The notes under the pieces: model-generated
What the model was told of the DNA's origin: nothing
The model's input: the letters and a program-made list of their open reading frames with translations, nothing else
The model's database searches: none
Assembly: GCA_015178975.1 (NCBI GenBank)
Contig: WHVD01000028.1
Coordinates: forward strand, 372,001-436,000
DNA length: 64,000 nucleotides
Direction: 5' to 3'
Source of the DNA: Hysterangium stoloniferum
Lineage: Eukaryota; Basidiomycota; Agaricomycetes; Hysterangiales; Hysterangiaceae
Program-made: the position numbers and the translations under genes
In this document: positions 11,352 to 22,214 of the stretch, one piece after another
Layout: the number at the start of each line of letters is the position of its first letter
How positions within the stretch are numbered: the stretch's first letter is position 1

Positions 11352-12308
11352 CACCAATGTACCCTGCACTAGTGCCCCAATGGCCAGGTATAAAGCCTTA
11401 CAATCTATCCTAACTGCGAATAGTGCCATAAAGAAAATATTTGCATCTGCAGATAAGATTACCTGCACAGAAATATAGACTATTGACAGTAGCAGCATTT
11501 AAAAAAAAGGAGCTGATATTAAAATTACACATTTGCATCATCAACGACTATGCATGTCAGCCATAAATTTGTACATATTATGATGGTCATTGATCTTGGA
11601 ATGTAATGATGTGTAAAGGGTAACTTTGCACCACAGGACACATTAGAAATTGCAGAGCATTAGTAGTCATGGAACACATGTACCTCACATATTCCTTGAC
11701 CTAACCAATATGTGCTTGTATGAATTAGTAGATGTAGAAACAAGAGCAAGGGTGTACAAAAGCCAGGATTATACAGACTTTCTTGGTAAGGTCTTTAATG
11801 GTCTTTGTGTACAATTAAAGTCACAACCAGAATAAATCATGATGAAATAACTCTTACCATTCACTCCTTCTTTCCATTCCTCCCTTGAGCATTCAGCTCA
11901 TCACCTGTTTGCAGTTTTGTACCAATCAAGATGTGATGCAACATACACCTCAATGTCTTAACCCAGAATGGGTGTCATCTTCAGGTCTTGTGAATCTGTC
12001 TCAATGGGCATTGGATCAAGCAAATTAGATGCTAAAGAATCCATATCCTGATTTGATGAGAAGAGACATATGTATACATAAAACTAAGCTAAGCAATTAT
12101 CCATAAAATGGAATGAGAAAGTTAGACCTCTTCCAAGATTCCCTAACTTGATGCAAGATCATACACCCCAATAAACATTTGAATCTTCTGGTTCAATTCT
12201 GCATCAATAAATCATAATTTTCATCATGAAGAAGGTTGTGAGTGTCATGAACATGCAGTGAGTGAGTGTCTTGGAATATAGAATGATGTGTCTGTGTCAC
12301 ATGACAGT
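11352..12308. other. Intergenic / unassigned repeat-like DNA
   Basis: No supported gene. A 61-codon plus frame at 11650-11835 (DLTNMCLYELVDVETRARV) has coding-like composition, but I cannot extend or identify it. The rest is AT-rich with no recognisable terminal repeats. Confidence 0.35.
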
Positions 12309-12776
12309 GTTTTTTTATTTATTTTAAATACATTTATATACCACATCCCATAACTAAGATACATAGCAGTTGGGAGGAAAGTACCCTAATGGTAGGTGGG
12401 GGAGCAGTAGGATGTGTATGTACATAGCTGGTTGGTATGGGCAAGAGGGTCAAATGTAGGGAAGGGGAGGCAGGGATGGTGGGCTTATGCTTTCTGGAAA
12501 GCATCAGAGGTGGTGATGAACTCAGCTAGGGCTTCAAGGCCCTTGTGGTGTCAAGGATAATGGGGAGTGATAGGTCTTGAGAGACAGTTCAGAGGGTGTG
12601 GTGGTGTTCCTCATGAAGGGGGCACTTGGGAAGGATGTGGAGGTGGGACTGAATGTCTTCTGTGCTGCAGGGGGAGGAGGTGGGGAGGTTGGGGAGGAAA
12701 CATTGGTAGTAGGCACCGAAAAAGCCATGGCCCAAGATGGCCTGGATGATGCATGTGTGGATGTGGTGGGGACCTC
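12309..12776 (-). mobile_element. LINE 3' end with RNase H-type C-terminus
   Basis: On the minus strand a frame starting at the truncation point reads AIQAILGHGFFGAYYQCFLP, then HLHILPKCPLHEEHHH and LAEFITTSDAFQKA before a stop at 12485-12487. This is the pattern of fungal non-LTR retrotransposon C-termini after RNase H (GHG..GxYYxRFLP, CPxYEEHR, ..LAEFI..). An A-rich run on this strand near 12309-12330 would be the 3' tail. The 5' part is missing; it ends where the MULE-like element begins. Relic only, with one internal stop. Confidence 0.6.
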
Positions 12777-12785
12777 ACATGACAG

Positions 12786-13700
12786 GGGTGACCTTATAAA
12801 CCCACTCTGATGTGGGAATGTTACATTAGGTACTTCTATTGTGATCTACAAATAATATAAGGCTTAGATAACTGATAGTGATAAGAATCTCATTAGTGCA
12901 CCTTGGATAATTCTTCACTGGTCATTTGAAGTATGGCTTGAATTGATTTTGGATTGAAGCCCTCATTTATTTTATCATCCAGCCATTGTCATATCTCATC
13001 TGGACTCCTCGAAGTTTTCATACATATCACTCAAAGAAGCAGGGTCTGTAATATTCTTCAATTATAAGAAAACATTATCAATGCACTAAAAATACAGACC
13101 ATGACCATTATGCATCCAATGATATTCAACCTGCACCCTTGTTGCATCCACAAGTTGTGATATATGTACCTTCACATTGCAATCACATTTAATACTTGTA
13201 TTGCATTGGTGTTGTTTGCTAGGACTTGCATCATTGTTAGCCTGACAATGGTATGAACCGGCATGGTCACACTTGTAAGTGTCTTTCCACAAATATTTTC
13301 TTCACTGTGTGATGTGTTTTTCTGAATATGTTTATATCAGATGATTTGTCAATTTTAGCAGACACGGACACATACTGGGAACATAATGTTTTTTAAGATG
13401 CCAATTGGTCTTTCGAGATTATAGTTTCAACCATTCCTTCCAAGTGTCACCTAGCAACTGGAAAAACAATGAGGACTTTCAGTGTATACTTCTTCAGTGA
13501 GGAGTTGCTTGGTAGCTAGTTTCACTGCTTCTGCTGTCATAATGATGTGAATATTGGATGAAAACAAACTTTATTTGACACTGTGATGAAACAAATGTGA
13601 CATGAATGACATGAATATGTATTGCAAAGCATGTGGGTGCTGTCACCTGATGTCACCTAATGTAACATTCCCACATTGGAGTGGGTTTATAAGGTCACCC
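12786..13700. mobile_element. MULE-like non-autonomous element, 46-bp TIRs, 9-bp target duplication
   Basis: 12786-12831 and 13655-13700 are inverted copies of 46 bp with about two mismatches (GGGTGACCTTATAAACCCA.. ends). The flanks are ACATGACAG (12777-12785) and ACATGTCAG (13701-13709), a 9-bp direct repeat with one mismatch, the length typical of Mutator-like elements. The interior encodes a zinc-binding DNA-binding fragment of MULE type. At 915 bp it lacks room for a transposase, so it is a deletion derivative. It separates a LINE fragment from a Tc1 relic. Confidence 0.65.
13086..13292 (-). pseudogene. Zinc-binding N-terminal fragment of a MULE-type transposase
   Basis: The 68-codon frame has a Cys/His pattern (KCDHAGSYHCQ .. 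QCNTSIKCDCNVKVHI .. VEYHWMHNGHG) like the FAR1/FLYWCH-type zinc domain at the N-terminus of fungal Mutator-like transposases, which typically reads ..CPCRLTVK.. ..Y...HSHP.G. Downstream on the same strand broken frames read DPASLSDMYEN and similar. The DDE catalytic region is absent. The assignment rests on pattern recognition plus the MULE-like ends. Confidence 0.4.
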
Positions 13701-13709
13701 ACATGTCAG

Positions 13710-15431
13710 TGTTTGGGTTCACTCCAGTCCACAACGGCCACATACATTTGGGTATGCTTGTACAATGGCTTCCAAAATGACTGTAAGTTGGGTTGTCCTA
13801 TCAGAAAGTGGTTCCCCAGCTTTCTTCCACACATATTGATGTCCATCTGACCCAATCTTATTGATCTTGGTCTCATAAGACCACAAGACCCTTTTCCAAT
13901 CATCCACAGTCCAGTTTTGGTACATACTTGATTAATCTGGCTTTCTATGTTGAGCCTTGAGCAAGGGCCTTTTTGCTTTGACTACACCTTTTAAATCATG
14001 CTGTTTCAAGATTCTCCTAACTGTTTTGGATGAGACATGGGATTCATTGATGGAATTGACGAAGTGTGTGGCCTGGACAGCATTATCTAGCTTGCCAGAG
14101 GTGATTTGATGTATGTATGATCCTCCTCTGGTCAGTAGGAGAAAGCTTGGAAGGACATCCTCCTTTCAGGTTTTCTTTGTCTATGTCCATCTCCTGAGCA
14201 ATTCTACTGATAGTAGACTTGCTAACACCTGTTGTAGAGGTTACATTCCTATTGGAGAGTCCATTTTGTAGGAGGGAGATGGCTTGTTCTCTTTTGAGAG
14301 GGGAAATAGCTTTGATGATAGGAATGATAGTTAAAATGTGACATTTCATGTCACATATTAATTAGAATATCAAGTAGATGTCATGTGAATTTTATTGTAA
14401 TTTTCCTTTTAGTCATTTTTAAATATTCACTGTGACACCAATATCTGTTAGGGTACATACATGGCAGGTTTCTGGAGAAACCTGCAGAATATCCAGTAGG
14501 ACTTGGCTTCAGCTTATAGGCTGCACCCTCGCAAGATCGTGTTGTCCAATTTCAGACAGGCGGATGGGAATCTCAGGGAGTCTGGGTGGGGTTCATGGGT
14601 TGAGGGGTCATAGGTCAGAAGTTGTGGGTCGAGAGGTTGTGAGTCAAGATAGATAAGAGAGATAGATGTGCCAGAGCACGTGGGCTCCGACTAGCGTGAG
14701 CAGTGTGATTCAAGTAGGAGTTTAGAGTGGAAGATGTATTAGATTACTGGGGGGAATCTAAGCCAATTTTCTGACTGGATTGTATGTACAACATCTGCCA
14801 GACTATATAGACCGTGGAATGAATGCCATACCAAATCCAGTAATAATGAAACGAAACTAGCAAAACATAAAACGAGAATAGTAAATACCAAATTTGGTGT
14901 TAGGAATGGGACAGAATGGAGCAGAGTCTGAATCATGACAAATCATAAACCATAACAGGAAATGGAGCAGGAGCAGAGTCCGAATTGTGACAGGTCATTT
15001 GACTAAAACAGGAACAGGGCTCTGTTAGAGGGAAGATGGGTTTTCCGAGCAGGGTCTGGTGACTGATGAGTGGGACAGGGTCAGACATAGACAGGGACGG
15101 AGTCCAGTGGGTATTCTGGTGACTGATACACAACATAACAAAGTTGAACATAGACAAGTCTGACATATGGAGTCCAGTGGGAATTCCGGTAAACTGACAA
15201 TTGGTGTGTATAGGGTGTGGTTGCATATAAGTTAGTGCCCAGAGTCTGGCAGGAATTCCAGTTGTAACAGTAATATCCATCTATATTATGTAATATTTGG
15301 GTATATCAAAGCTAGTATGCTAAGGTATATGTAGGAATACTTTCACTATTTTAGAAAATTTATTTGGTAGGTTATAATGCATTTATTGAGAATTACCAAA
15401 ACATTGGGACAGTTTTGGAAGCCACTGTATA
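13710..15431 (-). mobile_element. Tc1-type transposon relic, interrupted by a solo LTR
   Basis: The minus strand carries an N-terminal helix-turn-helix block (14083-14349: REQAISLLQNGLSNRNVTST .. SKSTISRIAQEMDI .. GGCPSKLSP) and a catalytic block (13719-13925: WTVDDWKRVLWSYETKINKI .. DGHQYVWKKAGEP). In Tc1 transposases the second motif is WSDETK, carrying the first catalytic Asp; here it is WSYETK, so that residue is lost. The C-terminal half with the other two acidic residues is absent, truncated at the MULE-like element. The upstream end appears at 15431, where a TA follows GGAAGCCACTG (TIR-like TACAGTGGCTTCC on the minus strand). The family-1 solo LTR sits between HTH and TIR. Confidence 0.6.
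14446..15269 (-). mobile_element. Solo LTR, family 1 (824 bp), CpG-depleted
   Basis: Begins TGTTAGGGTACATAC and ends CCAGTTGTAACA; collinear in reverse with 9717-10535. The candidate duplication ATATC is at 14441-14445 and, three bases displaced, at 15273-15277, so the target duplication is imperfect. Many positions that are CpG in the 9717 copy are TpG or CpA here, indicating an older, deaminated copy. Confidence 0.82.
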
Positions 15432-16335
15432 TGCTACAAGTCTGAGTTAGGAAGTTTTTCCTCAGTTCTCTTCAAGACTGAGGTTATAATTTACTAGATA
15501 ATGCTCTATGACTTGTTACTGATTTTAAGTTAGTACTATTGTTACAGGTTAGACATTACATTTAGTTCTTCAAGCCTAAGTGCTATTGTTATAGTATTAT
15601 ATCACTACAATAATAAGGGGCAATATTTGATTCAGAGGACTGGTGTGAAGAGTGTCTCTGTCTTGATTGTCCATATCCCTGAGCATCAGACAGTTCAAGT
15701 GAAAGGATCTTCTTCATTGTCGACTCCTAGGCTCCAATCCTACCTGACCTGATATACTTTTAGAAGGTGTTGAGTTCTGCCAGCTAAAAAATGAATGCTT
15801 CTTTCAAATTGTGTACAATATCCAGCAACATCATATTTTTGAATGATGTGGCCACTGGCATCAGTGGACATAGGAACAGAGCCATCCCTCAATATCTGGT
15901 TGCGAAGACTTGTGAAAAGATATTTCCAGAGCTTTAATGTGTGTCCCCACACTTGACAGTTCACCTGTTATGTGCAAATGGATTTCCTTGTGTATTCTTT
16001 TGAAAGTATCATGCAAAATTATCTTTGACCCTAAATGTGTAGTGTACTGATTCCTTATTGGAATGGACCAATTGAAGAATAGTAAGGTGAGGGGCAGCTG
16101 CATGGCTACTATGATCTGCTCCACTGTGTTCCAACAGACAAAAAGAATGAAAAACAAGCCTTCCGAAAGATACTTCTGAGCTGAATGTACAGGAACTACT
16201 GGTAATTAGCATCTACTAAATATGAGCCACTAATAACTTACAAAATAAGATAATTCTAACAAGAACTAGAACTAGAATGCATGATATTGGGTGTCTCGAG
16301 TATGTTCCTTGCTTTCAAAGCCTGAACCCCATCCT
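15432..16335. other. Unassigned decayed coding-like DNA
   Basis: Minus-strand frames at 15740-15964 (LWKYLFTSLRNQILRDGSVP) and 15861-16157 overlap and have coding-like composition but no motif I recognise; probably a transposon relic. The rest is AT-rich. Confidence 0.3.
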
Positions 16336-16339
16336 TGCT

Positions 16340-16414
16340 GCAAGGTGGAAGGGTCACAATTCACATCGGCATTTCAGTCCAGATACCAATCCCCGATGAG
16401 GGAATGTGTGAGTA
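16340..16414 (-). pseudogene. Relic of an arrestin-like paralogue
   Basis: About 80 bp here (..GGAAGGGTCAC .. CCAGATACCAATCCC .. GTGTGAGTAGTC) aligns in the same orientation with 57077-57158, the last exon of the arrestin-like gene around its PIWIVTLPPRG segment. The similarity resumes after the inserted solo LTR (16662 onward: GGATGAGACATCATGATG vs GGATGAGTGATCGTGATG). It is a fragment of a duplicated gene, not expressible. Confidence 0.55.
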
Positions 16415-16419
16415 GTCGG

Positions 16420-16656
16420 TATTAAAAATAGTATGAGTTGACTTATGTATTGTAATACACAATCTACAAGTGGGTAATAGACTTGTAATAATAGTACTTG
16501 TTTGTCAATCAATGTGTCAGTTAGTGAATCACCTTTTGACATGATAGGTAGGATGCTAGTTTAGGTGTACACTGGTTCTGGCATGCATTAACCTCAGAAA
16601 ACATGGTCCACTATTAGCATCCTCCTATGAAAAAGTGAGGAACACCAATTCCAACA
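16420..16656 (-). mobile_element. Small solo LTR (237 bp), target duplication GTCGG
   Basis: On the minus strand it runs TGTTGGAATTGG .. CTATTTTTAATA. Exact 5-bp repeats GTCGG flank it (16415-16419, 16657-16661). A second copy, 55477-55746, has its own GGATC duplication. TG..TA ends with a 5-bp duplication indicate a short LTR, probably copia type (inference). Confidence 0.75.
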
Positions 16657-16661
16657 GTCGG

Positions 16662-17384
16662 GATGAGACATCATGATGTATACTTAAAATGTTTCATCTG
16701 CTTTGATTTGGTTTAGGCAAATTCAATGTTGAGTGGTTGGTTTCAGTTCCGTTTGTTGTTTGAAAACAGTTTGTAACTCAGTTCCAAACTGGTTGAGGTA
16801 TTTGTTTAGAACTGGACACTATCAAAGCATTAAACCACCTCCCACTAATAGTATCCTTTGAGTTTGTGTGTCAGGATTTTTCTGGGGGCTACATTTACAC
16901 AAAGTAAAGTAGGAGTTCATCCAATATGTATAAGAAACATTTGTCATCCTATTCACAATAGAAGAAATGTCCCTCTGGGTGCCTTATTAGGAACTCGCAC
17001 AGACAACAGTAAATAGATAATCCTAAACACAAGCATAGTATCAGGGGGTTTACATGTCTACAAGGAAGAATATTGTAGAAGGGTTAGAATTAAAGGTTTA
17101 AACTATGGATGACCAAGCTGTGCAAGGCATGTTCCATAATATCCCACAGTATTACATTAGAGCTTTGGAAAAAAATCATGTAAGTAGATCGCATATATAG
17201 ACTACCTACAGTCGGTTTTAGACTGCCTAGGGCCATATAGTTACAGTTAGCCTAGGCTAGTGCTGTTGGATTTCGAGCATCATGCAAGCTCATATTCTCT
17301 TGTTCCCTTACCCCTTTGTCCCCTTGTTTCACATTCCTATTGCTACTGTTTAGGATTCTATTGTTCTTATTATTGGTATATGTA
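16662..17384. other. Intergenic
   Basis: After the short arrestin-like homology (16662-16700) no gene is supported. A possible mini-exon at 17108-17182 (ATG .. QGMFHNIPQYYIRALEKNH, then GTAAGT) has no convincing partner exon. Confidence 0.3.
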
Positions 17385-17691
17385 CACCGGGAGAAGCCCC
17401 TTGTTCCAGAATTTTTTAGGATCCTCAGTAGGCTTATATTATATAAACTCCGCCAATCACTCTCAACCGATTTAAAGTCGATTAAGGTCTAACATGTGAT
17501 TGGCGGGTTTAGATCCTTAAAAGATCCATAACATTGGTTAAGGATCTAACATGTGATTGCATGGTTTGAACTTTAGGATCATCTAACCAATTTTAACTCA
17601 TAAGGGTTCAATGGATGATTATTGGGGTTTATATAAAATAAGGCTGTACTAAGAATCCTAAAATCTTTTGGAGAGAGGGGTTATCCCGGTG
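17385..17691. mobile_element. MITE (307 bp), CACCGGG ends, 3-bp target duplication GTA
   Basis: Ends CACCGGGAGAAGCCCC and its inverted counterpart GGGGTTATCCCGGTG. The inverted similarity continues about 60 bp inward on each side (TTTTAGGAT.CT.AGTA...CTTAT.TTATATAAAC). GTA flanks both ends (17382-17384, 17692-17694). The interior holds two imperfect copies of GATCTAACATGTGATTG-like sequence. There is no coding capacity. Length, long TIRs and 3-bp duplication suggest a CACTA- or PIF/Harbinger-related MITE. Confidence 0.75.
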
Positions 17692-17907
17692 GTAGCTACC
17701 TGCCAACAATGCTCCCTGCATGTTTGCGAGGGTCCCTGCTATACTCCGAGTCGGAAGACATAGTCCATCTCATCTCAACACAAACGCGCAGTACATCCTC
17801 TTTCATTCATTGGCTTCGAGTCATTCTATTCGTTGAGCGCAATTAGTCTTAGTTAAGAACCTCCAATAACGTGTGAAGAATCCGCAGAAAGCGAGAGGCT
17901 TTTTCAT

Positions 17908-18180
17908 GTCGGAGAACGAGACCCAGAAATTTGTACATCTGAATAATTCCAATTGCGGGGAGTGGGCACTTCGTATAGAGGTAGTTCTGACTCGGAGAAG
18001 GTTCTGGAGTGTTGTTTATGTTGCCGTACAGAATGCTGAGTCGAAGGAAGGGGAAGAAGTCAATGCAGAACTGCAAAAAAAGGTTGAAACGCCCCGTTGT
18101 ACTCGGTGAGTTCGAAGCCCGTCCCATCTCAACAAGTGGAACCGCGCTAGGGAACTAGTTAATCTGGAACTGTTAGATGA
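17908..18180 (+). pseudogene. Copia-type Gag N-terminal fragment
   Basis: From an ATG at 17908 the frame reads FVHLNNSNCGEWALRIEVVL, the form of the N-terminal Gag domain of Ty1/copia elements (L...N..EW...ME..L). It runs to a stop near 18109; another frame then gives ELVNLELLDEIVGS. I see no LTR, primer-binding site or pol next to it. It starts about 215 bp right of the 307-bp MITE. Relic. Confidence 0.5.
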
Positions 18181-18199
18181 AATAGTTGGGTCGGCTGTC

Positions 18200-18997
18200 C
18201 CGCCTAAGTTCTAACAGCTTGGAATCCCATTTCTTTATGTAATTCTAGGGATGCCAGGTTGAGAATGATATGTGTGCCTGTGATGGCATCCATCAGCACT
18301 CAAAGCCGAAAGCTGTCTGATTAAATTACCCAATTGACGGGACCTGTTGTTGTAAATATAACACTTGTGGAGAAAAATAATTGGAATGGTATGAAAACTG
18401 TACTATGATAATAATTGTAATGACTTTACTTAGGAAAGGACTAGATCTTCTATACTATGCATCCTTTGCCCTTCCAAGTCCCTATAAATTCCACCAGATC
18501 CCACGACAGATGCTGGAATGACCTCAGTGTTTCCAATAGTATCCGTAAGGTAACCTTGCTTCCATGACGACGAGATCGATTTGGTATTAAATTATCACGG
18601 AATGTGATGAATAAAAATAGGTGATTATTGTCGCTTTGTAGACCTAATTTATCATGCGTGAGCGTAAGATTGGATTGAGAAAATGTATGCTAATATGGGA
18701 GTGAAACATTTTAGGTCTGGGATTTGCTCCTACTCCCTGCGCCTCGCCATTCTTTTAAGTGTTAATTCAGTTTGGCGTGGATTATGATAGGAGGAGGCAG
18801 TGTAAGAATTCAAGGTTGAGATCCGCCAAAAAGGGGCAAGAAACTCCTATCTGACTAACGTGTTCGACTACGGGAACTTTTTGCCCTTACTCATGATGTG
18901 CCTAGAAGGAAATGGAAAGGGTGTATTTCAGTGATAATTCCAGACTTAAGGGTTGCGATTTTACAGACATTCCGTCCATTCTCGACTCTCCCCCAAA
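18200..18997. other. Upstream region of the aminotransferase gene
   Basis: No coding exon seen. Presumably contains the promoter; no clear TATA box. Sequence is of mixed composition, without repeat ends I can recognise. Confidence 0.35.
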
Positions 18998-20951
18998 ATG
19001 CACTTTCCAAAACTTCGTCGTGCCTTGTGTAGAGGTCCGACCGATATCTTTGAGAATGAACCAGTCAATTCGGGAAAGGTTCTGAAGGACGAGCGCCCCA
19101 GCAGGAGGCATGTAGATGATTCCAATAACTCTATTTCCGCTTCAGATTTCGACGCTATGCAACGCGACTTCATTTTGATTTATCCTAAATATCAGGCTTT
19201 TGAATTAGACTCGCTCCGCCAAACAGAATACACCCGTCTCGAAACGCTAGTATATCTTGACTATACAGGGGCTACATTATATCCGCAAAGCCTCGTGAAG
19301 CATTCTTTCGACTACATGCTGTCAAATGTTTTAGGAAATCCGCATTCATCAAACCCTCCGTTGAGTTTGCTAGTATATATTTTGCTAGCATATACTCATG
19401 CGTGTGTCGATCAGCTCATATTTAGCGTCCCGGAATACTAGTGATGCTCGCAAAGCGCTTCTGGGTTTCCTAGGTGCTGATCCTGATGTATATTGCGTCG
19501 TTTGGACCACCAACGCTTCTTCCGCGATGCGGATTATTGGAGAGGGCTATAATTGGCGTCCTGGTGCCATATTGTTTTTGGGACAAGATAGTCACAGTAA
19601 GACTCAACAATTCCCACAATATCCGCCTGAGATTTCCTTGTTATAGATAGCTTAAATGGTCTAAGACATTTCGCACGCAAAATGGATGCACATGTTGATT
19701 ATTACCCACTTTCTTCGTCCGAAGAAATAATGGCAATAGAGGTGAGCATTACCTATACATGTGCTTGTTTCATTCTATGAAATCTATAAATTACTCATAT
19801 ATGTTCACAGAATAAACTGTCTGACCTTCACCCAACTTCATCACATGAGCACCCGGGGATATTCTGCCTCACTGGTAAATTCACTCACACGTATTCACTC
19901 ACACGTGAAAATATAAACATAGACAGGTCAATCAAATGTCACCGGGTTCAAACCACCTCTATCTCTGCTCCAGCATGCATCATCACGGGGATTTCACACA
20001 TTTTTAGATGCTGCTGCTCTCGCCCCGACTACAAAAATATCATTATCGGGACAGGAGTTAAACAATGCCGTGGACGCTATGGCTATCAGCATCTACAAGA
20101 TTATGGGCTTCCCGACAGGTGTTGGGGCATTGGTGGTCAAAAAGGACTTCTTAAATAGCCTTAAGAAACCTTGGTTTTCAGGAGGGACGGTAGATGTTGT
20201 TCAAGTTCCCGGAGAAGCGTTCACATTAAAAGATGGACCTGAAAGATTCGAGGTACGCTTTCCTTGATGCGTTGAACGAAGGTGTTTTCTGAGAAGAAAA
20301 GAGCAGGATGGTACAATCAATTTCTTATCGATGTCAATAATACCTTGGGGGCTATCCATGATCAGTACATTAATACCACTACTCCGGCCGCGGTTGGCAA
20401 GCCTGACGCATTGGACTGCTCGAGCTCTTAGCCAAATACAACATGAAAGCACAGGAAAACCTATGGTTCATGTTCGTTCCCCGCTTCCCACGCTCTCGCT
20501 AGCCGAAGTTTCCCAATCGTATGGCTTTCTTATCACATTTGAGGTCGCTAATGCAATAGGCGAGTTCGTCAATTGTGAAATAATTGAATACGGGGCTGGA
20601 CTGGCGGGAATTTGTCTAAGGGCTGGATGCATGTGTAATCCGGGAGGGGCATCGAATCTCGCAGGAATGGCAGGAAGGATGCTCGAGGTCCAGAATGGAG
20701 ATCGAAAAGCTGACTTGGAAGCGCGATTTGGCGTTAGATCGCGAGGCGTGGTTGTATGTTCGATATATTCTTTTCACGCTGGATATCGTTAATTTTAGCA
20801 TTGTTATTATTAGAGAGCGAGCTTTGGCCTTGCAAGTAATTTTTCCGATGCCTGGATGTTCGTGAAATATATGCGATCGTTAGCGACGAATAATCGTCTG
20901 CAAAATCTAGTGAACGAATGGGCTACTCGAAGCCAGCCATGTACATCATAG
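18998..20951 (+). CDS. Class V aminotransferase, molybdenum-cofactor-sulfurase type, 535 aa
   Basis: Seven exons join in phase to 1608 nt: 18998-19364, 19426-19596, 19647-19741, 19811-19874, 19927-20252, 20307-20753, 20814-20951. All introns are 50-69 nt with GT..AG. Motifs in order: YLDYTGATLYP (substrate/PLP entrance); WTTNASSAMRIIGEGY; QDSHNSLNGLR; FLDAAALAPT, holding the PLP-ring Asp; SIYKIMGFPTGVGAL with the Schiff-base Lys; and LRAGCMCNPGGAS, the position of the sulfur-accepting Cys in MoCo sulfurases. Known enzymes of this type move sulfur from L-cysteine to the molybdenum cofactor in the cytosol. Full sulfurases have a C-terminal MOSC domain; this protein stops after the NifS-like fold. 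It may be a cysteine desulfurase-like paralogue needing a separate partner (inference). The start is the first in-frame ATG; there is no signal peptide. Intron 4 contains a tandem TATTCACTCACACG-like repeat. Confidence 0.85.
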
Positions 20952-21570
20952 GTATTCGCTAGTACTCTATCTTATATAGGTGGTGTACTACTACTTATGC
21001 TTGCTTTGTGTCTTTGAATGATAATTCGACTTCGATAATGAGTCATTGGCCTCGGTCCGCCGTGCAAAATATCAACATAGAATCACCAATACTAGCCGTG
21101 ACCTTTTTCATTATCTCTAATGTACTTTGGATAATATTGAACAAGTGAGCCCAAGGAAATATTCATGATTAATAACTTGTTTCAACTAATAATGATATTA
21201 TCTTTGTCTCTGTCCATGTTTGGGTGAACGGACCCGGTGGAAGTGAATCCAGGGGCCACAGGCTCCATTGCGCAAAACATGCTGATGGGGACATGAGCGA
21301 GCCTGAACAGCATACCAAACTAATAGTGAATACATTAAAAATTAATCTAAACTACAAGTTTAGGGCAATAAAGGAGCAGGAAAGGGTGGGGTGGTGAGAA
21401 AAAGAAAATTACTCAAGGAAAGGCTGAGCAATCCTTGAGGGCCAGCTGTTGAAGTGTTGCAGTGAGTGATAAACCTTCATTGAGAGGTTATGCAATTGGC
21501 CCCCATCTCATATATACATACATGGAGGTGAGCTATCCCATAGCTACATTGCAAATACAGTGATTTTGAT
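20952..21570. other. Intergenic with a dispersed repeat
   Basis: Sequence at about 21195-21300 (CTCTGTCCATGTTTG .. AGGGGCCACAGGCTCCATTG .. ACATGCTGATG) recurs with point differences at about 31193-31295, both on the plus strand. No gene recognised. Confidence 0.55.
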
Positions 21571-21572
21571 TA

Positions 21573-21857
21573 TCAATGTGCTTTCATCTGAATGTGAGAT
21601 TCACCAGTCTTGATAATTGGAATCGTGGATTGGTGATCACAATTGACAGTGATAGGACAAGTGAATGGGCAAGCAATTTCAGCTTCAAGTTGTGTCCAAA
21701 AGAGCTCCTTTGTAATGTGAGTCGCAGCTATATATTCCATTTCTATCAATAGTAGTGCAATGATAAGTTTCTTTTTTGAATTCCAGGAAATTGCACCTCT
21801 ATCCATGTTAAAAATACTTCCTGATGTTGTATATTGATCCTCTTGCAAATCCCAATC
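21573..21857 (-). pseudogene. Old copia element (A), RNase H fragment left of the Tc1 insertion
   Basis: The minus frame reads VDWDLQEDQYTTSGSIF, then GAISWNSKKKLIIALLLIEM and EYIAATHITKELFW, matching copia RNase H (DADWA..D..S.SGYVF, ..SW.SKKQ..VA.SS.EAEYIA..). It begins exactly at the TA duplicated by the Tc1 element and continues the frame of the copia fragment at 28641-30240 on the other side. Some catalytic residues are changed; relic. Confidence 0.75.
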
Positions 21858-21859
21858 TA

Positions 21860-22070
21860 CAGTGACTCAAAAAACCCTTCACATGTTTCACCCTTCAGAC
21901 TTATATCCCTGATAACTCAAAGAATAAAAATGCAAAAATATCAAAAATATTTGTGAATATGCTCTATCATATCTAGAATATGGAAGTATGATGCCATTAC
22001 ATAAACACCAAATATGGAAATATTACAAATATTTATATACAAGAGACTCATGTGAAGGGTTTTTTTGCTG
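21860..22070 (+). repeat. Tc1 left terminal inverted repeat (about 208 bp, hairpin-like)
   Basis: Mirrors 28437-28638. The arm starts ACCCTTCACATG and ends CATGTGAAGGGTT, so it is itself a near-palindrome and resembles a MITE. Similar sequence also occurs at 27772-27945 and 41205-41375. Confidence 0.75.
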
Positions 22071-22214
22071 ACCACTCTGACCCACAAAACTACTTATATT
22101 TAGTACTTAGTATAGCCACCCTTTGCCTTCAACACAGCTACAACCCTCTTAGGCATACTCTCAATCAAATTCTGACACACCTCTGCATCAATCTTGTTCC
22201 ACTCCTCCTCCACC

